Source: an uncultured bacterium (GTDB taxonomy: Bacteria > Verrucomicrobiota > Kiritimatiellia > RFP12 > UBA1067). Taken from it: a stretch of DNA of 33,487 bases. Each line of letters starts with the position of its first letter. The stretch's first letter is position 1. Position numbers and translations under genes: made by a program. Location of the stretch: NCBI GenBank assembly GCA_900547945.1, contig URIT01000022.1:1-33487 (forward strand), written 5' to 3'. The notes beneath the pieces were generated by a model. It did no database searches and was not told where the DNA came from. It was given only the letters and a program-made list of their open reading frames with translations. Below, one piece after another: positions 1 through 9,004 of this stretch.

Positions 1-81
1 GGGCGGGCGCACCCTCAATTCGACTGGTGGGCTGCGCAACCCACTAACCCATTACGTCGCGCAGGAGCGCGACCCTCCCGT

Positions 82-873
82 TCAGCGCGTGCGCCGGGCG
101 AGGCGCGCGGCGAGGTGCGAAAGGAAAGCCGTGTCGCCCGGGAGGCCCTCCAGGGCGGCGACCGCCTGCGCGGTGAGGTCGCGCACGCGGCGCTCCGTCT
201 CCGCGCGCGCCAACGGCGAATCGCCGTCGAGCAGGTCGTCCTCGTACTGGAACGCAAGTCCCAGGTCGCGCGCGAAACCGCGCAGACGCGCCACCTGCTC
301 CGGCGTGGCGCCGCCCGCGAGCGCGCCCATCGCCGCCGCCGCCATGAAGAGGTCGGCCGTCTTGTGTTCGTAGATGAAGGAGAGGGAGTGGGGATTGGGA
401 GTTGGGGATTGGGCAATGTCCTCCACCTGCCCGGCGACGACGCCGACGCCGCGCAGGCCGAGCTCGGCGACGAGTGCGGGGACATTACGCGGCGCGCGGG
501 CCGCCGTCTGGAAGGCGAGCGCCTGCAGCGCGTCGCCCGCGAGGATGGCGTTCGCCTCGCCGAACTTCGCCCACACGCTCGCCCGGCCCCGGCGCGTCGC
601 GTCGTTGTCCATCGCCGGCAGGTCGTCGTGGATGAGCGTGTAGGAGTGGAGCAGTTCGATCGCGCAGGCCGGGAAGAGGGCATCTTCAAGACGCCCGCCC
701 ACCGCCTCGGCGGCGGCGAGGCAGACGAGCGGACGGATCCGCTTGCCGCCGCCCTCCACGGCCCAGCGCATCGCCTCGCCCAGCACCGCCGGGCGTTCCG
801 ACGCCTTCGGCAGCACGGCGTCCAGCGCGTCCTCGATCAGCGTCCGCCGCCGCGCCGTCTCATTCTCTTCCAT
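82..873 (-). CDS. ispA: Polyprenyl synthetase (farnesyl/geranyl diphosphate synthase)
   Basis: This 263-residue protein is a trans-isoprenyl diphosphate synthase, a cytosolic enzyme that condenses isopentenyl diphosphate with allylic diphosphates. The GGGKRIRP substrate-binding motif is at residues 41-48. The first Asp-rich motif is HDDLPAMD (D83, D84, D89) and the second is EDDLLD (D212, D213, D216), so both Mg-binding sites are intact. The ATG at 873 is chosen because AAAGG lies 7 bases upstream and the homology begins there; the frame continues upstream only through a palindromic repeat. Residues around 150-160 (QSPTPNPHS) are low complexity and are encoded by a G-rich tract at 384-413 where relatives have a charged loop. 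The length is slightly short for the family (about 290-300). The exact product chain length cannot be read from sequence. Confidence 0.9.
   Translation of the reverse strand: MEENETARRRTLIEDALDAVLPKASERPAVLGEAMRWAVEGGGKRIRPLVCLAAAEAVGGRLEDALFPACAIELLHSYTLIHDDLPAMDNDATRRGRASVWAKFGEANAILAGDALQALAFQTAARAPRNVPALVAELGLRGVGVVAGQVEDIAQSPTPNPHSLSFIYEHKTADLFMAAAAMGALAGGATPEQVARLRGFARDLGLAFQYEDDLLDGDSPLARAETERRVRDLTAQAVAALEGLPGDTAFLSHLAARLARRTR
384..413 (+). other. G-rich tract with G-quadruplex potential inside ispA
   Basis: Five runs of three or four G (384-386, 390-393, 397-399, 404-407, 411-413) are separated by 3-4 base spacers (AGT, ATT, AGTT, ATT) on the plus strand, which is the template strand of ispA. 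The spacing fits a canonical G-quadruplex. The tract encodes the Pro/Ser/Asn-rich loop of the protein. Folding in the cell is an inference. Confidence 0.5.
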
Positions 874-915
874 CACGACACCTTTCCAATCAATTTTTCC
901 AATCACTCGCCTATG

Positions 916-1133
916 GAACGCAGATGCTTCGCATACGCGGAATCCGGCACGAACCGATGTGGCTACGACGGCCCCTGCGGGGCCTACGCCACAATCGGTT
1001 CGTGCCTGACTTGCATGGATCGCCGCACGGGAAGCAGACCTTTGCGAAAAGGCATTGTGGCGTAGGCCCCGCAGGGGCCGTCGTAGCCACATGCCTTTTC
1101 GCAAAATCCTGCGTATGCGGAGCATCTGCGTTC
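916..1133. repeat. Composite palindromic intergenic element, copy 1
   Basis: The outer ends 916-938 and 1111-1133 are a 23-bp inverted repeat with one mismatch (GAACGCAGATGC... at the left). Inside are two hairpins. Hairpin 1 has perfect 13-bp arms GGCACGAACCGAT (946-958) and ATCGGTTCGTGCC (994-1006). Hairpin 2 has perfect 15-bp arms TTTGCGAAAAGGCAT (1041-1055) and ATGCCTTTTCGCAAA (1091-1105). Both enclose the same 35-bp core, itself a near palindrome around GGCCCCTGCGGGGCC, in opposite orientation. The arms differ between hairpins but stay complementary within each. A second copy lies at 10805-11024. The element sits between hexokinase and ispA, which run the same way. No transposase is encoded; a MITE or REP-like element is the best description. 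Confidence 0.85.
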
Positions 1134-1152
1134 TTCGAGATTTACGAACCTT

Positions 1153-1191
1153 AAAACAGTTCGGCCGCCCTCCTTGCGGACGACGGCCGAA
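1153..1191 (-). terminator. Likely intrinsic terminator of the hexokinase gene
   Basis: Reading the minus strand just after the hexokinase stop, an 8-bp GC-rich stem (TTCGGCCG at 1160-1167 against CGGCCGAA at 1184-1191) is followed by TTTT at 1153-1156. A perfect 18-bp palindrome (1195-1212, centred on CCCGGG) lies between this stem and the stop codon and could add a second hairpin. The stem-plus-T-run layout is visible; termination itself is inferred. Confidence 0.5.
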
Positions 1192-1218
1192 GCGGGACGG
1201 CCCGGGCCGTCCGGACGT

Positions 1219-2517
1219 CTACTTGAGGAGCGCCGCGACCGCCGCGCCGACCATCGGCGCGTGGTCCGGGCACACGGTGAGCGCGTAGGAGATGTTGCGC
1301 TTCGCGAGCATCTCGTCGAGTTCCTTCTTCACGATGTCGGGGAAGGAGACGACGCGCGTCTTGTAGTAGGTGGAGCCGTCGATGCACACGCACACGGGCG
1401 CATTCGGGTCCGTGCCGCCGCCGGTCTTCACGATGAAGGCGGCGAGGTGGACGGCGGTGAGGATCGCCGCGCGCTCGAAGACGGGCGTCGCGAGGCGGCG
1501 CGCCATCGCGCGGTCGGCCTCGTCCGTGAACACCTTGTCGAGCGGGTTCGGCTTGCCGTTGTCGTACTTCGCGCAGAAGTTGTCGAGGTCGTAGCTCTCC
1601 AGCGCGCCGAGGCCGAGGACGGCGGCCTTCGCGTGGTCGCTGAAGAAGCCCGCGCGCGCGGCGGCCTTGAACACCTCCAGGCCGATGCGGCCGAGGTAGG
1701 CGCCGGCGATCATCTTCTCGAAGCGCTGGCTGCCGCAGTCGGACGTCTTGCGGTCCATCGCCTCGTCGAACGCGCTCTGCGCGATCTTGTTGAAGCCGCC
1801 GGACTCGGTGTTGACCGCCATCGCGCCCGGGGGCGGGTTCGTGAGCTTCTTGATCGCGTCGTTGCGCTCGATGTAGGCGACGTTCGTGCCCGTGCCGAGG
1901 ATGAAGCCGATGTAGGCGCTGAACTTCTGCCCCGGCTTCTCGGCGGCCTTGCCCGCGAGGAGCGTCGCGACCGTGTCGTTCACGACCTGCACCTTGGAGG
2001 GCTTCGGGTCGAGGCGCTTGACGAGCTCGGCGCCGACCCACTGGCCGACGATCTCGGGCGCCTGGATCTGCTTCGTCCACATGAGGAGCTTCGCGTCGCC
2101 GTCGGCCGAGGCCTCGGCCGGGTAGGAGAAGCAGAAGCCGATGGCGGAATCCTTCACGTAGGGGCGGCAACGGTTCACGTGGCTCGCAAGCACCGCATAG
2201 AAGTCATAGGCCGAGACGTAGCTCTTCGCGCCCGGCATCTCGCCCTTCTCGACGTGTTCGATCCGGATCTCACCCGCAGACGGAATCGTCACCGTCGCGC
2301 CCCGGAAGTTCGTGCCGCCGGCGTCGAGCACCGTCACGGGCACGTCCTTCGTGATCTCGCCGTAGGGGGACGTGTAGGTGGGGATCATCTTCAGCGAGGA
2401 CGGTTCGCCCGCGAGGCCCGCCTCCATCTCCTTCTGGAAGGCGGCGATCAGCGCCGCGCGGTCGAGCGTGGCGGTCGCGAGGCCGTTCGATTCAAGAAAC
2501 TCTTCAGGTGTCTGCAT
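1219..2517 (-). CDS. Hexokinase (eukaryote-type hexokinase family)
   Basis: This 432-residue protein should phosphorylate glucose or related hexoses with ATP at the start of glycolysis. It carries the hexokinase-family signatures rather than those of bacterial ROK glucokinases: phosphate-binding LDAGGTN (64-70), the sugar-binding FCFSYP (128-133), catalytic VVNDTVATLLAG with Asp181, phosphate-2 LGTGTN (207-212), the Glu-containing NTESGGF (236-242), and a late adenosine-site IDGSTYY. The length matches a single-domain hexokinase. The start at 2517 has AGAAAGGA about 7-8 bases upstream. It appears monocistronic, with its own promoter and a terminator. Hexokinases of this type are uncommon in bacteria but known in spirochaetes and some gut and PVC lineages. 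Substrate range cannot be told from sequence. Confidence 0.9.
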   Translation of the reverse strand: MQTPEEFLESNGLATATLDRAALIAAFQKEMEAGLAGEPSSLKMIPTYTSPYGEITKDVPVTVLDAGGTNFRGATVTIPSAGEIRIEHVEKGEMPGAKSYVSAYDFYAVLASHVNRCRPYVKDSAIGFCFSYPAEASADGDAKLLMWTKQIQAPEIVGQWVGAELVKRLDPKPSKVQVVNDTVATLLAGKAAEKPGQKFSAYIGFILGTGTNVAYIERNDAIKKLTNPPPGAMAVNTESGGFNKIAQSAFDEAMDRKTSDCGSQRFEKMIAGAYLGRIGLEVFKAAARAGFFSDHAKAAVLGLGALESYDLDNFCAKYDNGKPNPLDKVFTDEADRAMARRLATPVFERAAILTAVHLAAFIVKTGGGTDPNAPVCVCIDGSTYYKTRVVSFPDIVKKELDEMLAKRNISYALTVCPDHAPMVGAAVAALLK

Positions 2518-2544
2518 GACTTGATCCTTTCTGATGATGTGTTA

Positions 2545-2574
2545 AGAATAGCACAGGAAGCCCGCCGGGAACAA
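2545..2574 (-). promoter_or_regulatory. Possible promoter of hexokinase
   Basis: On the minus strand TATTCT (2545-2550) could be a -10 box, with a weak -35-like TTGTTC (2569-2574) 18 bases upstream. A start site near 2538 would give a leader of about 20 bases ending in the AGAAAGGA ribosome-binding site. Only the -10 is convincing. Confidence 0.35.
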
Positions 2575-2583
2575 GCGGAAACC

Positions 2584-2930
2584 TCACGGGCGGGGTTTGT
2601 TCTCCGCGCCGAGGAAGACGACGCGGGGCTGGTGCAGGGCGGCCTCCTCGGGCGTGAACTGTCCGAAGGCCATCACGATGAGGCGGTCGCCGACCTTGCC
2701 CATGTGGGCGGCCGCGCCGTTGAGGCAGCAGACGCCGGAGCCGCGCGGGCCGGGGATCACGTAGGTCTCGAAGCGGTTACCGTTCTCCACGTCCGCGCAG
2801 AGGATCTTCTCGTTGGCGAAGAGGCCGGCGGCCTCCATCAGGTCCACGTCGACGGTCAGGGAGCCGACATAGTCGCGGCACGCCTCCGTGACGCGGATGC
2901 GGTGGAGCTTGGCGCGCAGGAGGGTGACGG

Positions 2931-2934
<4 letters not shown>
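2584..2934 (-). CDS. panD: Aspartate 1-decarboxylase precursor
   Basis: This 116-residue pyruvoyl enzyme makes beta-alanine from L-aspartate for pantothenate and coenzyme A synthesis. The precursor cleaves itself at Gly24-Ser25, seen here in DYVGSLTVD, and Ser25 becomes the pyruvoyl group. Lys9, Tyr22 and the later RGSG and LNGAAA segments are also in place, at the same numbering as the classic enzyme. Its ATG overlaps the TGA of clpX by four bases (ATGA at 2931-2934), so it is translationally coupled to the protease operon. That is an unusual neighbour for a vitamin gene, with no obvious functional link. Confidence 0.95.
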
Positions 2935-4211
<1,277 letters not shown>

Positions 4212-4215
4212 GGAC

Positions 4216-4818
4216 TCAGGCCTTCTTCGGAACAAGCACCTGGTCGATCAGCCCCCACGCGCGCGCCTCCTCGGCGCCCATGAAGTGGTCGCGGTCCGTG
4301 TCGCGCACGACCTGCTCCATCGGCTGGCCGGAGTGGGCGGCGAGGATTTCATTGAGCTTCTGCTTGAGACGCAGGATCTCCTGGCAGGTGATCTCGATGT
4401 CGCTCGCCTTGCCCTCGGCGCCGCCCCACGGCTGGTGGATCATGATGCGGGCGTTCGGCAGCGCGAAGCGGTGGCCCTTCTCGCCCGCCGTGAGCAGCAC
4501 GGCGCCCATCGACGCCGCCTGGCCGATGCAGTAGGTGTGGACGGGGCAGGAGATGAACTGCATCGTGTCGTAGATCGCGAGGCCCGCCGTGACGCTGCCG
4601 CCCGGCGAGTTGATGTACATGCTCACCGGCTTCTTCGCGTCCTGCGCCTGCAGGAAGAGGAGCTGGGCGACGATCAGGTTCGCCGAGTCGTCGTTCACCT
4701 CGCCGCCCAGCAGGACGATGCGGTCCTGCATCAGGCGGCTGTAGATGTCGTACGACCGTTCGCCGCGGCTCGTCTGCTCGACGACCATCGGCACCAGGTA
4801 GGAATTGCGTGCGGACAT
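4216..4818 (-). CDS. clpP: ATP-dependent Clp protease proteolytic subunit ClpP
   Basis: This 200-residue serine peptidase forms the ClpP chamber that degrades proteins unfolded by ClpX. The catalytic triad is visible: Ser103 in GQAASMGA, His128 in MIHQP, and Asp177 in DTDRDHFM. The substrate-binding SPGGSV is at 71-76. The length is standard. It starts 4 bases after the tig stop and ends 4 bases before the clpX start, so the three genes are co-transcribed. Its ribosome-binding site lies inside the last codons of tig. Confidence 0.97.
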   Translation of the reverse strand: MSARNSYLVPMVVEQTSRGERSYDIYSRLMQDRIVLLGGEVNDDSANLIVAQLLFLQAQDAKKPVSMYINSPGGSVTAGLAIYDTMQFISCPVHTYCIGQAASMGAVLLTAGEKGHRFALPNARIMIHQPWGGAEGKASDIEITCQEILRLKQKLNEILAAHSGQPMEQVVRDTDRDHFMGAEEARAWGLIDQVLVPKKA

Positions 4819-4822
4819 CTTG

Positions 4823-6130
4823 TTACTTCGCCTCGGACAGGATCAGGTCGATCGCCTTCTCGGCGCGCAGCTGTTCCTTGTAGAGATCGACCTGGTCGTG
4901 CTCCTGCAGCTGCTTGAGGAGGTCGGCGGCGGTGGTCTTGCCGTTCGAGCCGGCGGCCATCTTCTCCAGGCCCGCGTTCACGTCGGCGTCGGTCGCCTCG
5001 ATGTTCTCCGCCTTGGCGATGCCGAGGAGGATGTAGGAGAGGCGCACCTGGCGGACCGCGTTGGCCTCGGCGTCCGCGAGGATCTTGTCGCGGTTCTGCT
5101 CGATGTAGTCGGCGGACATGCCGGAGTACTGGGCGCGCTGCGCGAGGTCCTGCAGGTAGCTCTGGATCTGGCGCTGCACGAGCGACGGCGGCACGGCGAA
5201 GTCGGCCTTCTTGAGCAGCAGCTCGATCACCTGGCCCTTGCGGTTCTCAAGCTCGGCGGCCGCGGCGTCCTTCTCCATCTGTTCGCGGATCTGCGCGCGC
5301 AGGGCGTCGAGGGACTCGGCCTTGGCGTCGGCGGCGAACGTGGCGTCGTCCGGGAGCGTGCGGCGGCGGAAGCCCTTCACGGTGACGGTGTAGACGCACT
5401 TCTTCCCCTTCAGGGCCTCCGGCGCGTTGTCCTTCGGGAACTTCACCTTCACGTCGTCCTTCGTCTCGCCCGCCTTCATGCCCTTGAGCGCGTCGAGGAT
5501 CTCGGGCAGGAAACGGCCCTCCTCCAGCTGCGTCCAGAAGCCCGTCGCGCCGCAGACCGCCTTCTGATCCGGCGCGACCTCCGCGAGCGGCGTCTTCGCC
5601 TTGTCGTCGAGCGCGCCGGCGTAGTCGAACTGCACGAAGTCGCCCTCGGCGATCGCGTCGCCCTCCTTGGCGTCCTCGAACTTCGCGAACGCCTTGCGGA
5701 AGCTCTCCACGCGCTCCGTCACCTGCTCATCCGTCACCGTCGCGTCGCCCGCCTTGATGGCGAGCTTCTTGTACTTCGGCAGGTCGAAGGTCGGCTTGAC
5801 CTCCACGAGCGCCGTGCAGGAGAACCCGGTCTCCGGCGTGAAGAGCACGTCCGTCACGTTCTGGAGATTCACGGCGTCGAGGCCGGACTCCTTGAGCGCC
5901 TTCGGGTAGAACTCGCTGAAGCAGGCCTGCTGGCATTCATGGGCGATTTCCTGCTGGAACTTCTGCTTGATGATGTTCAGCGGGACCTTCCCCTTGCGGA
6001 AACCGGGAATCGACGCCTCGCGCATGAACACGTTCAGCACCTTCTGGTACGGCGCCTTGGTCTCATCGGCCTCGGCCTTCACCGAGAGGGCCATCACGCA
6101 GGGGCTGGACTCTTTCGTCTCGAACTTCAT
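4823..6130 (-). CDS. tig: Trigger factor (ribosome-bound chaperone/prolyl isomerase)
   Basis: This 435-residue chaperone meets nascent chains at the ribosome exit. The ribosome-binding signature GFRKGKVP is perfect at 43-50. The central FKBP-like prolyl isomerase domain starts near residue 160 (EGDFVQFDYAGAL), and a long helical C-terminal chaperone domain follows. Length is normal for the family. The ATG at 6130 has AAAGGCAAG about 9-13 bases upstream. It is the first gene of the tig-clpP-clpX-panD operon. Confidence 0.95.
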   Translation of the reverse strand: MKFETKESSPCVMALSVKAEADETKAPYQKVLNVFMREASIPGFRKGKVPLNIIKQKFQQEIAHECQQACFSEFYPKALKESGLDAVNLQNVTDVLFTPETGFSCTALVEVKPTFDLPKYKKLAIKAGDATVTDEQVTERVESFRKAFAKFEDAKEGDAIAEGDFVQFDYAGALDDKAKTPLAEVAPDQKAVCGATGFWTQLEEGRFLPEILDALKGMKAGETKDDVKVKFPKDNAPEALKGKKCVYTVTVKGFRRRTLPDDATFAADAKAESLDALRAQIREQMEKDAAAAELENRKGQVIELLLKKADFAVPPSLVQRQIQSYLQDLAQRAQYSGMSADYIEQNRDKILADAEANAVRQVRLSYILLGIAKAENIEATDADVNAGLEKMAAGSNGKTTAADLLKQLQEHDQVDLYKEQLRAEKAIDLILSEAK

Positions 6131-6166
6131 TGCTAACTCTTGCCTTTCTTTGGAAAATGGATGGGC

Positions 6167-6174
6167 TATAATAA
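6167..6174 (-). promoter_or_regulatory. -10 region for the tig operon
   Basis: On the minus strand TATTAT (6168-6173) lies about 37 bases upstream of the tig ATG. The same bases read TATAAT (6167-6172) on the plus strand, so this AT-rich island in very GC-rich DNA may work in either direction. No clear -35 box is visible. Confidence 0.4.
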
Positions 6175-6243
6175 CAAAAACGCGGGGATATTGCTAGGTG
6201 GAAATGGCCGAATCACACCCGTGCGGATGGACGTGGGATGTGC

Positions 6244-6262
6244 TATAATCCCGCCCAAAGGT
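6244..6262 (+). promoter_or_regulatory. -10 box and ribosome-binding site of the Nudix gene
   Basis: A perfect TATAAT (6244-6249) is followed by AAAGGT (6257-6262) and the ATG at 6269, which implies a leader of only about 13 bases. The promoter decides the start: an in-frame start at 6140 lies upstream of it and would run through the promoter. Confidence 0.6.
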
Positions 6263-6268
6263 CAAACC

Positions 6269-6760
6269 ATGGCGACAACGGAAGAAAAACGGACGGAACG
6301 GGCGCCGCGCCTCACGGCGCTCTGCTACCTTGAGAAGGACGGACGCTACCTCGTCCTCCACCGCACGAAGAAGGAACACGACGAGAACGGCGGCAAGTGG
6401 ATCGGCGTGGGCGGCAAGTTCGAGTACGGCGAGAGCCCGGAGGAGTGCGCGCGGCGCGAGGTGAAGGAGGAGACGGGCCTGACGATGCTGGCCCCGCGCT
6501 TCCGGGGGCTTGTCACGTTCGTCTCGGACGAATGGGGCGTCGAGTACATGCACCTCTTCACCTGCACGGCGTTCTCGGGCGATCTGACCGAATGCGACGA
6601 GGGCGACCTCGTGTGGCTCCCCAAGGCCGAACTCCTCGGCAAGAAGATGTGGGCGGGCGACCGGCTCTTCCTCCGGGCCCTCGACGAGCGGACGGACTTC
6701 TTCACGCTCAAGCTCCGCTACGAGGGCGAACGGCTGGTCGAGGCGAAATTCGGCGCGTGA
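6269..6760 (+). CDS. Nudix hydrolase (MutT/8-oxo-dGTP diphosphatase type)
   Basis: This 163-residue protein has a complete Nudix box: a Gly-x5-Glu start (GGKFEYGE) leads into REVKEETGL, giving the metal-binding REVxEExG helix. The family hydrolyses nucleoside diphosphates linked to another group. The N-terminal LCYLEKDGRYLVLHRTKKEH and the conserved GKWIGVGGK suggest the MutT-like oxidised-nucleotide cleaning class. It is divergent from tig and probably monocistronic. Substrate assignment is an inference from overall resemblance; other NTP or sugar-nucleotide substrates are possible. Confidence 0.85.
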   Translation: MATTEEKRTERAPRLTALCYLEKDGRYLVLHRTKKEHDENGGKWIGVGGKFEYGESPEECARREVKEETGLTMLAPRFRGLVTFVSDEWGVEYMHLFTCTAFSGDLTECDEGDLVWLPKAELLGKKMWAGDRLFLRALDERTDFFTLKLRYEGERLVEAKFGA

Positions 6761-6795
6761 CCGCAGCGGGTTTTGCGCGGGAGGACGGGATATGG

Positions 6796-6826
6796 TAGAA
6801 TGCATCTGTCCTTAATCAAGGGAGGC
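6796..6826 (+). promoter_or_regulatory. -10 box and ribosome-binding site of the D-LDH gene
   Basis: TAGAAT (6796-6801) is followed by AAGGGAGG (6819-6826) and the ATG at 6832. The same TAGAAT form appears before the acyl-CoA synthetase gene on the other strand, which suggests it is the usual -10 form here. Confidence 0.5.
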
Positions 6827-6831
6827 GTGAC

Positions 6832-7881
6832 ATGACGAAGATCGCAGTATTTGACGCAAAGCCCTACGACCGCGCGTCGTTCGACGCGGCGAATGCGGGG
6901 CGCTATGCGTTCCGCTATTTCGAGACGCGGCTGACGGCGGCGTCCGTGCCGCTCGCGGAGGGGTGCGCGGGCGTCTGCGCGTTCGTGAACGACGCGGTGG
7001 ACGCGGCGACCGTCGAAGGGCTCGTCGCGCGCGGCGTGAAGGTGCTCGCCCTGCGGTGCGCGGGCTACAACAACGTCGACTTCAAGGCGGCGTTCGAGAA
7101 GGGCCTCACGGTCGTGCGCGTGCCGGCCTACTCGCCCTACGCCGTCGCGGAGCACGCGATGGCGCTTCTGATGACGCTCAACCGCCACCTGCACAAGGCG
7201 GCGGCGCGCACGCGCGACTTCAACTTCTCGCTCGTGGGCCTGACGGGCATGGACCTGCACGGGAAGACGGCGGGCGTCGTCGGGACGGGCAAGATCGGGC
7301 GCATCTTCTGCGACATCTGCAAGGGGCTTGGCATGCGCGTCCTCGCCTACGACGCCTTCCCGAACCCGGCGAGCGGCCTCGATTACGTGACGCTCGACCG
7401 GTTGCTGGCGGAGTCGGACGTCGTGTCGCTCCATTGTCCCCTTACGCCGGAGACGCACCACCTCTTCAACGCCGAGACGATCGGGATGATGAAGCCCGGC
7501 GCGTTCCTCGTCAACACGTCGCGCGGTGGCCTCGTCGAGAGCGGCGCGCTCCTGGACGCCCTCCGCAGCGGCCGCCTCGGCGGTGCGGGGCTCGACGTGT
7601 ACGAGGAGGAGAGCGACTGGTTCTACGAAGACCGCTCGCAGCGCGTGAACCAGGACAAGGTCCTCGCCCTGCTTGTCTCGATGCCGAACGTCCTCGTCAC
7701 CTCCCACCAGGCGTTCCTGACGCACGAAGCGCTCGCGAACATCGCCGCGACGACCTGCGCGAACCTCGACGCCTACTTCTCGGGCGCGCCGCTGGAGAAC
7801 GAGATCTGCTACCGCTGCCTCGGCCAGCCCGCCGCAGCCAAGGCGTCCTGCCCGCGCCGCCGCGACGGACGCTGCCACTGA
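6832..7881 (+). CDS. ldhA: D-lactate dehydrogenase-type D-2-hydroxyacid dehydrogenase
   Basis: This 349-residue NAD-dependent dehydrogenase resembles the fermentative D-lactate dehydrogenase, which reduces pyruvate to D-lactate. The catalytic domain includes RCAGYNNVD (75-83). The Rossmann motif GVVGTGKIG is at 148-156. The catalytic Arg231 is in NTSRGG, the acidic DVYEEE follows at 255-260, and the catalytic His292 lies in SHQAFLTHEAL. The C-terminus runs about 20 residues past the usual end and is Cys/Arg-rich. The gene has its own promoter and converges on rdgB, 21 bases from it, with no obvious terminator between. Other D-2-hydroxyacid substrates cannot be excluded. Confidence 0.88.
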   Translation: MTKIAVFDAKPYDRASFDAANAGRYAFRYFETRLTAASVPLAEGCAGVCAFVNDAVDAATVEGLVARGVKVLALRCAGYNNVDFKAAFEKGLTVVRVPAYSPYAVAEHAMALLMTLNRHLHKAAARTRDFNFSLVGLTGMDLHGKTAGVVGTGKIGRIFCDICKGLGMRVLAYDAFPNPASGLDYVTLDRLLAESDVVSLHCPLTPETHHLFNAETIGMMKPGAFLVNTSRGGLVESGALLDALRSGRLGGAGLDVYEEESDWFYEDRSQRVNQDKVLALLVSMPNVLVTSHQAFLTHEALANIAATTCANLDAYFSGAPLENEICYRCLGQPAAAKASCPRRRDGRCH

Positions 7882-7902
7882 CCCCGCCCGGCGGCGCAGG
7901 GC

Positions 7903-8466
7903 CTAGGAGAGCGCCAGGATCCGCTTCGCCGCCGCGAGGGCGCGCGCGCGGTGGGAGATCGCGTTCTTCGCGGCCTCGCCGAGGTCCGCGAAGGACACCG
8001 CGTGTCCGTCGGGGATGAAGAGCGGGTCGTAACCGAAGCCGCCCGCGCCGGAGGGCGCCGCCGCGATCCGGCCGGGACACGCCCCGCGCACGACGTGTTC
8101 CCGTCCGGCGGGGTCCACGAGCGCGACCGCGCAGACGAAGCGCGCGGCGCGGTTCCGGACGCCTTCGAGGTTCTTCAGGAGGAGCGCGTTGTTGGCGGGC
8201 GTGCTGCTCGGCTCGCCCGCGTAGCGCGCGGAGCGGACGCCCGGCGCGCCGCCGAGGGCGTCCACCTCAAGTCCCGAATCGTCCGCAAGGCACCAGGCAC
8301 CCGCGTGGCGCGCGGCGATGGCGCGCACCTTGATGAGGGCGTTGCCCTCGAACGTCGCGGCGGTCTCCTCCGCCGCCGGGTCGTCCGGGACGAGTCCAAC
8401 GCCCGGCAGGATCTCCCCGATTTCGCGCAGCTTGTGCGCGTTATGCGTAGCGACATAGATCTTCAT
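7903..8466 (-). CDS. rdgB: RdgB/HAM1 non-canonical purine NTP pyrophosphatase
   Basis: This 187-residue enzyme removes inosine and xanthosine triphosphates from the nucleotide pool. It shows the family signatures: THNAHKLREI at the N-terminus, ADDSGLEVDAL in the middle, GGFGYDPLF, and KNAISHRARAL near the end. The length is typical. Its first 26 bases overlap the end of the upstream exonuclease gene, so it is likely translated by coupling. With the exonuclease it forms a small DNA or nucleotide quality-control pair. Confidence 0.95.
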   Translation of the reverse strand: MKIYVATHNAHKLREIGEILPGVGLVPDDPAAEETAATFEGNALIKVRAIAARHAGAWCLADDSGLEVDALGGAPGVRSARYAGEPSSTPANNALLLKNLEGVRNRAARFVCAVALVDPAGREHVVRGACPGRIAAAPSGAGGFGYDPLFIPDGHAVSFADLGEAAKNAISHRARALAAAKRILALS

Positions 8467-9004
8467 ACGTCTTCACCTTCAGGATGGACAGGATGTGGCA
8501 GAAGAGGACGGCGCCCGCGCAGGCGTCGTAGAGGGCGTCGTGCCAGGTGCGCCCGGCGCAGAGCGCGTCGACCCGCGCCTGGAGGCCGAACGTGCGGATG
8601 AGGTCGCCGAGCGCGAACGACTGCATGAGCGGCCAGAACCGCCGCACGAGCCGGAGCGTGTCGATCCAGGGGCCGAACGGCGTGAGCGGCGCGCGCTTCA
8701 CGAGGATCGTCCGTTCGGTCGCCGCGTTGTGCGCGACGAGCGGCACGCCCACGAGGCGGCCGGCGAGCGCGGGCCAGAGGTCCATGAACGACGGGGCCGC
8801 CGCGAGGTCGCCCCGGATCTCCGCCCAGCGGCCCGGCGCGCGCGGCGAAAAGGGACGGTCCGCCGCCACCCGGAACCAAGTCTCCCACTTCGAGGACGCG
8901 ACGGGCGCACCGTCCGCAATCGCGACGAGGCCCAGCTGCCAGGGCTCGTTGGGGAAACCCTTCACCGTGCCCGTGGTCTCGAAGTCGAGCGAGACGAACG
9001 TCAC
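8441..9004 (-). CDS. DnaQ-like DEDDh 3'-5' exonuclease
   Basis: This 187-residue protein has the three exonuclease motifs: LDFET with D7 and E9, AHNAATERTIL (91-101), and WHDALYDA with H155 and D160. In the second motif the usual Asp is replaced by Glu97, so metal binding may be altered. Start is a GTG at 9004 whose last two bases are the TG of the MFS stop TGA (GTGA overlap), and homology begins right there. The family includes the polymerase III proofreading subunit and RNase T-like enzymes; the exact substrate is not evident. Confidence 0.8.
   Translation of the reverse strand: MTFVSLDFETTGTVKGFPNEPWQLGLVAIADGAPVASSKWETWFRVAADRPFSPRAPGRWAEIRGDLAAAPSFMDLWPALAGRLVGVPLVAHNAATERTILVKRAPLTPFGPWIDTLRLVRRFWPLMQSFALGDLIRTFGLQARVDALCAGRTWHDALYDACAGAVLFCHILSILKVKTYEDLCRYA

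Noticed and set aside
27..44. Short stem (GTGGG/CCCAC) after the ispA stop as a terminator
   Set aside because: The stem is only 5 bp, the loop is 8 bases and no T-run follows on the minus strand.
874..1125. N-terminal extension of the prenyl synthase through the repeat
   Set aside because: The extension encodes only the repeat peptides (WLRRPLRGLRHN and similar). The ATG at 873 has a ribosome-binding site and matches the family start.
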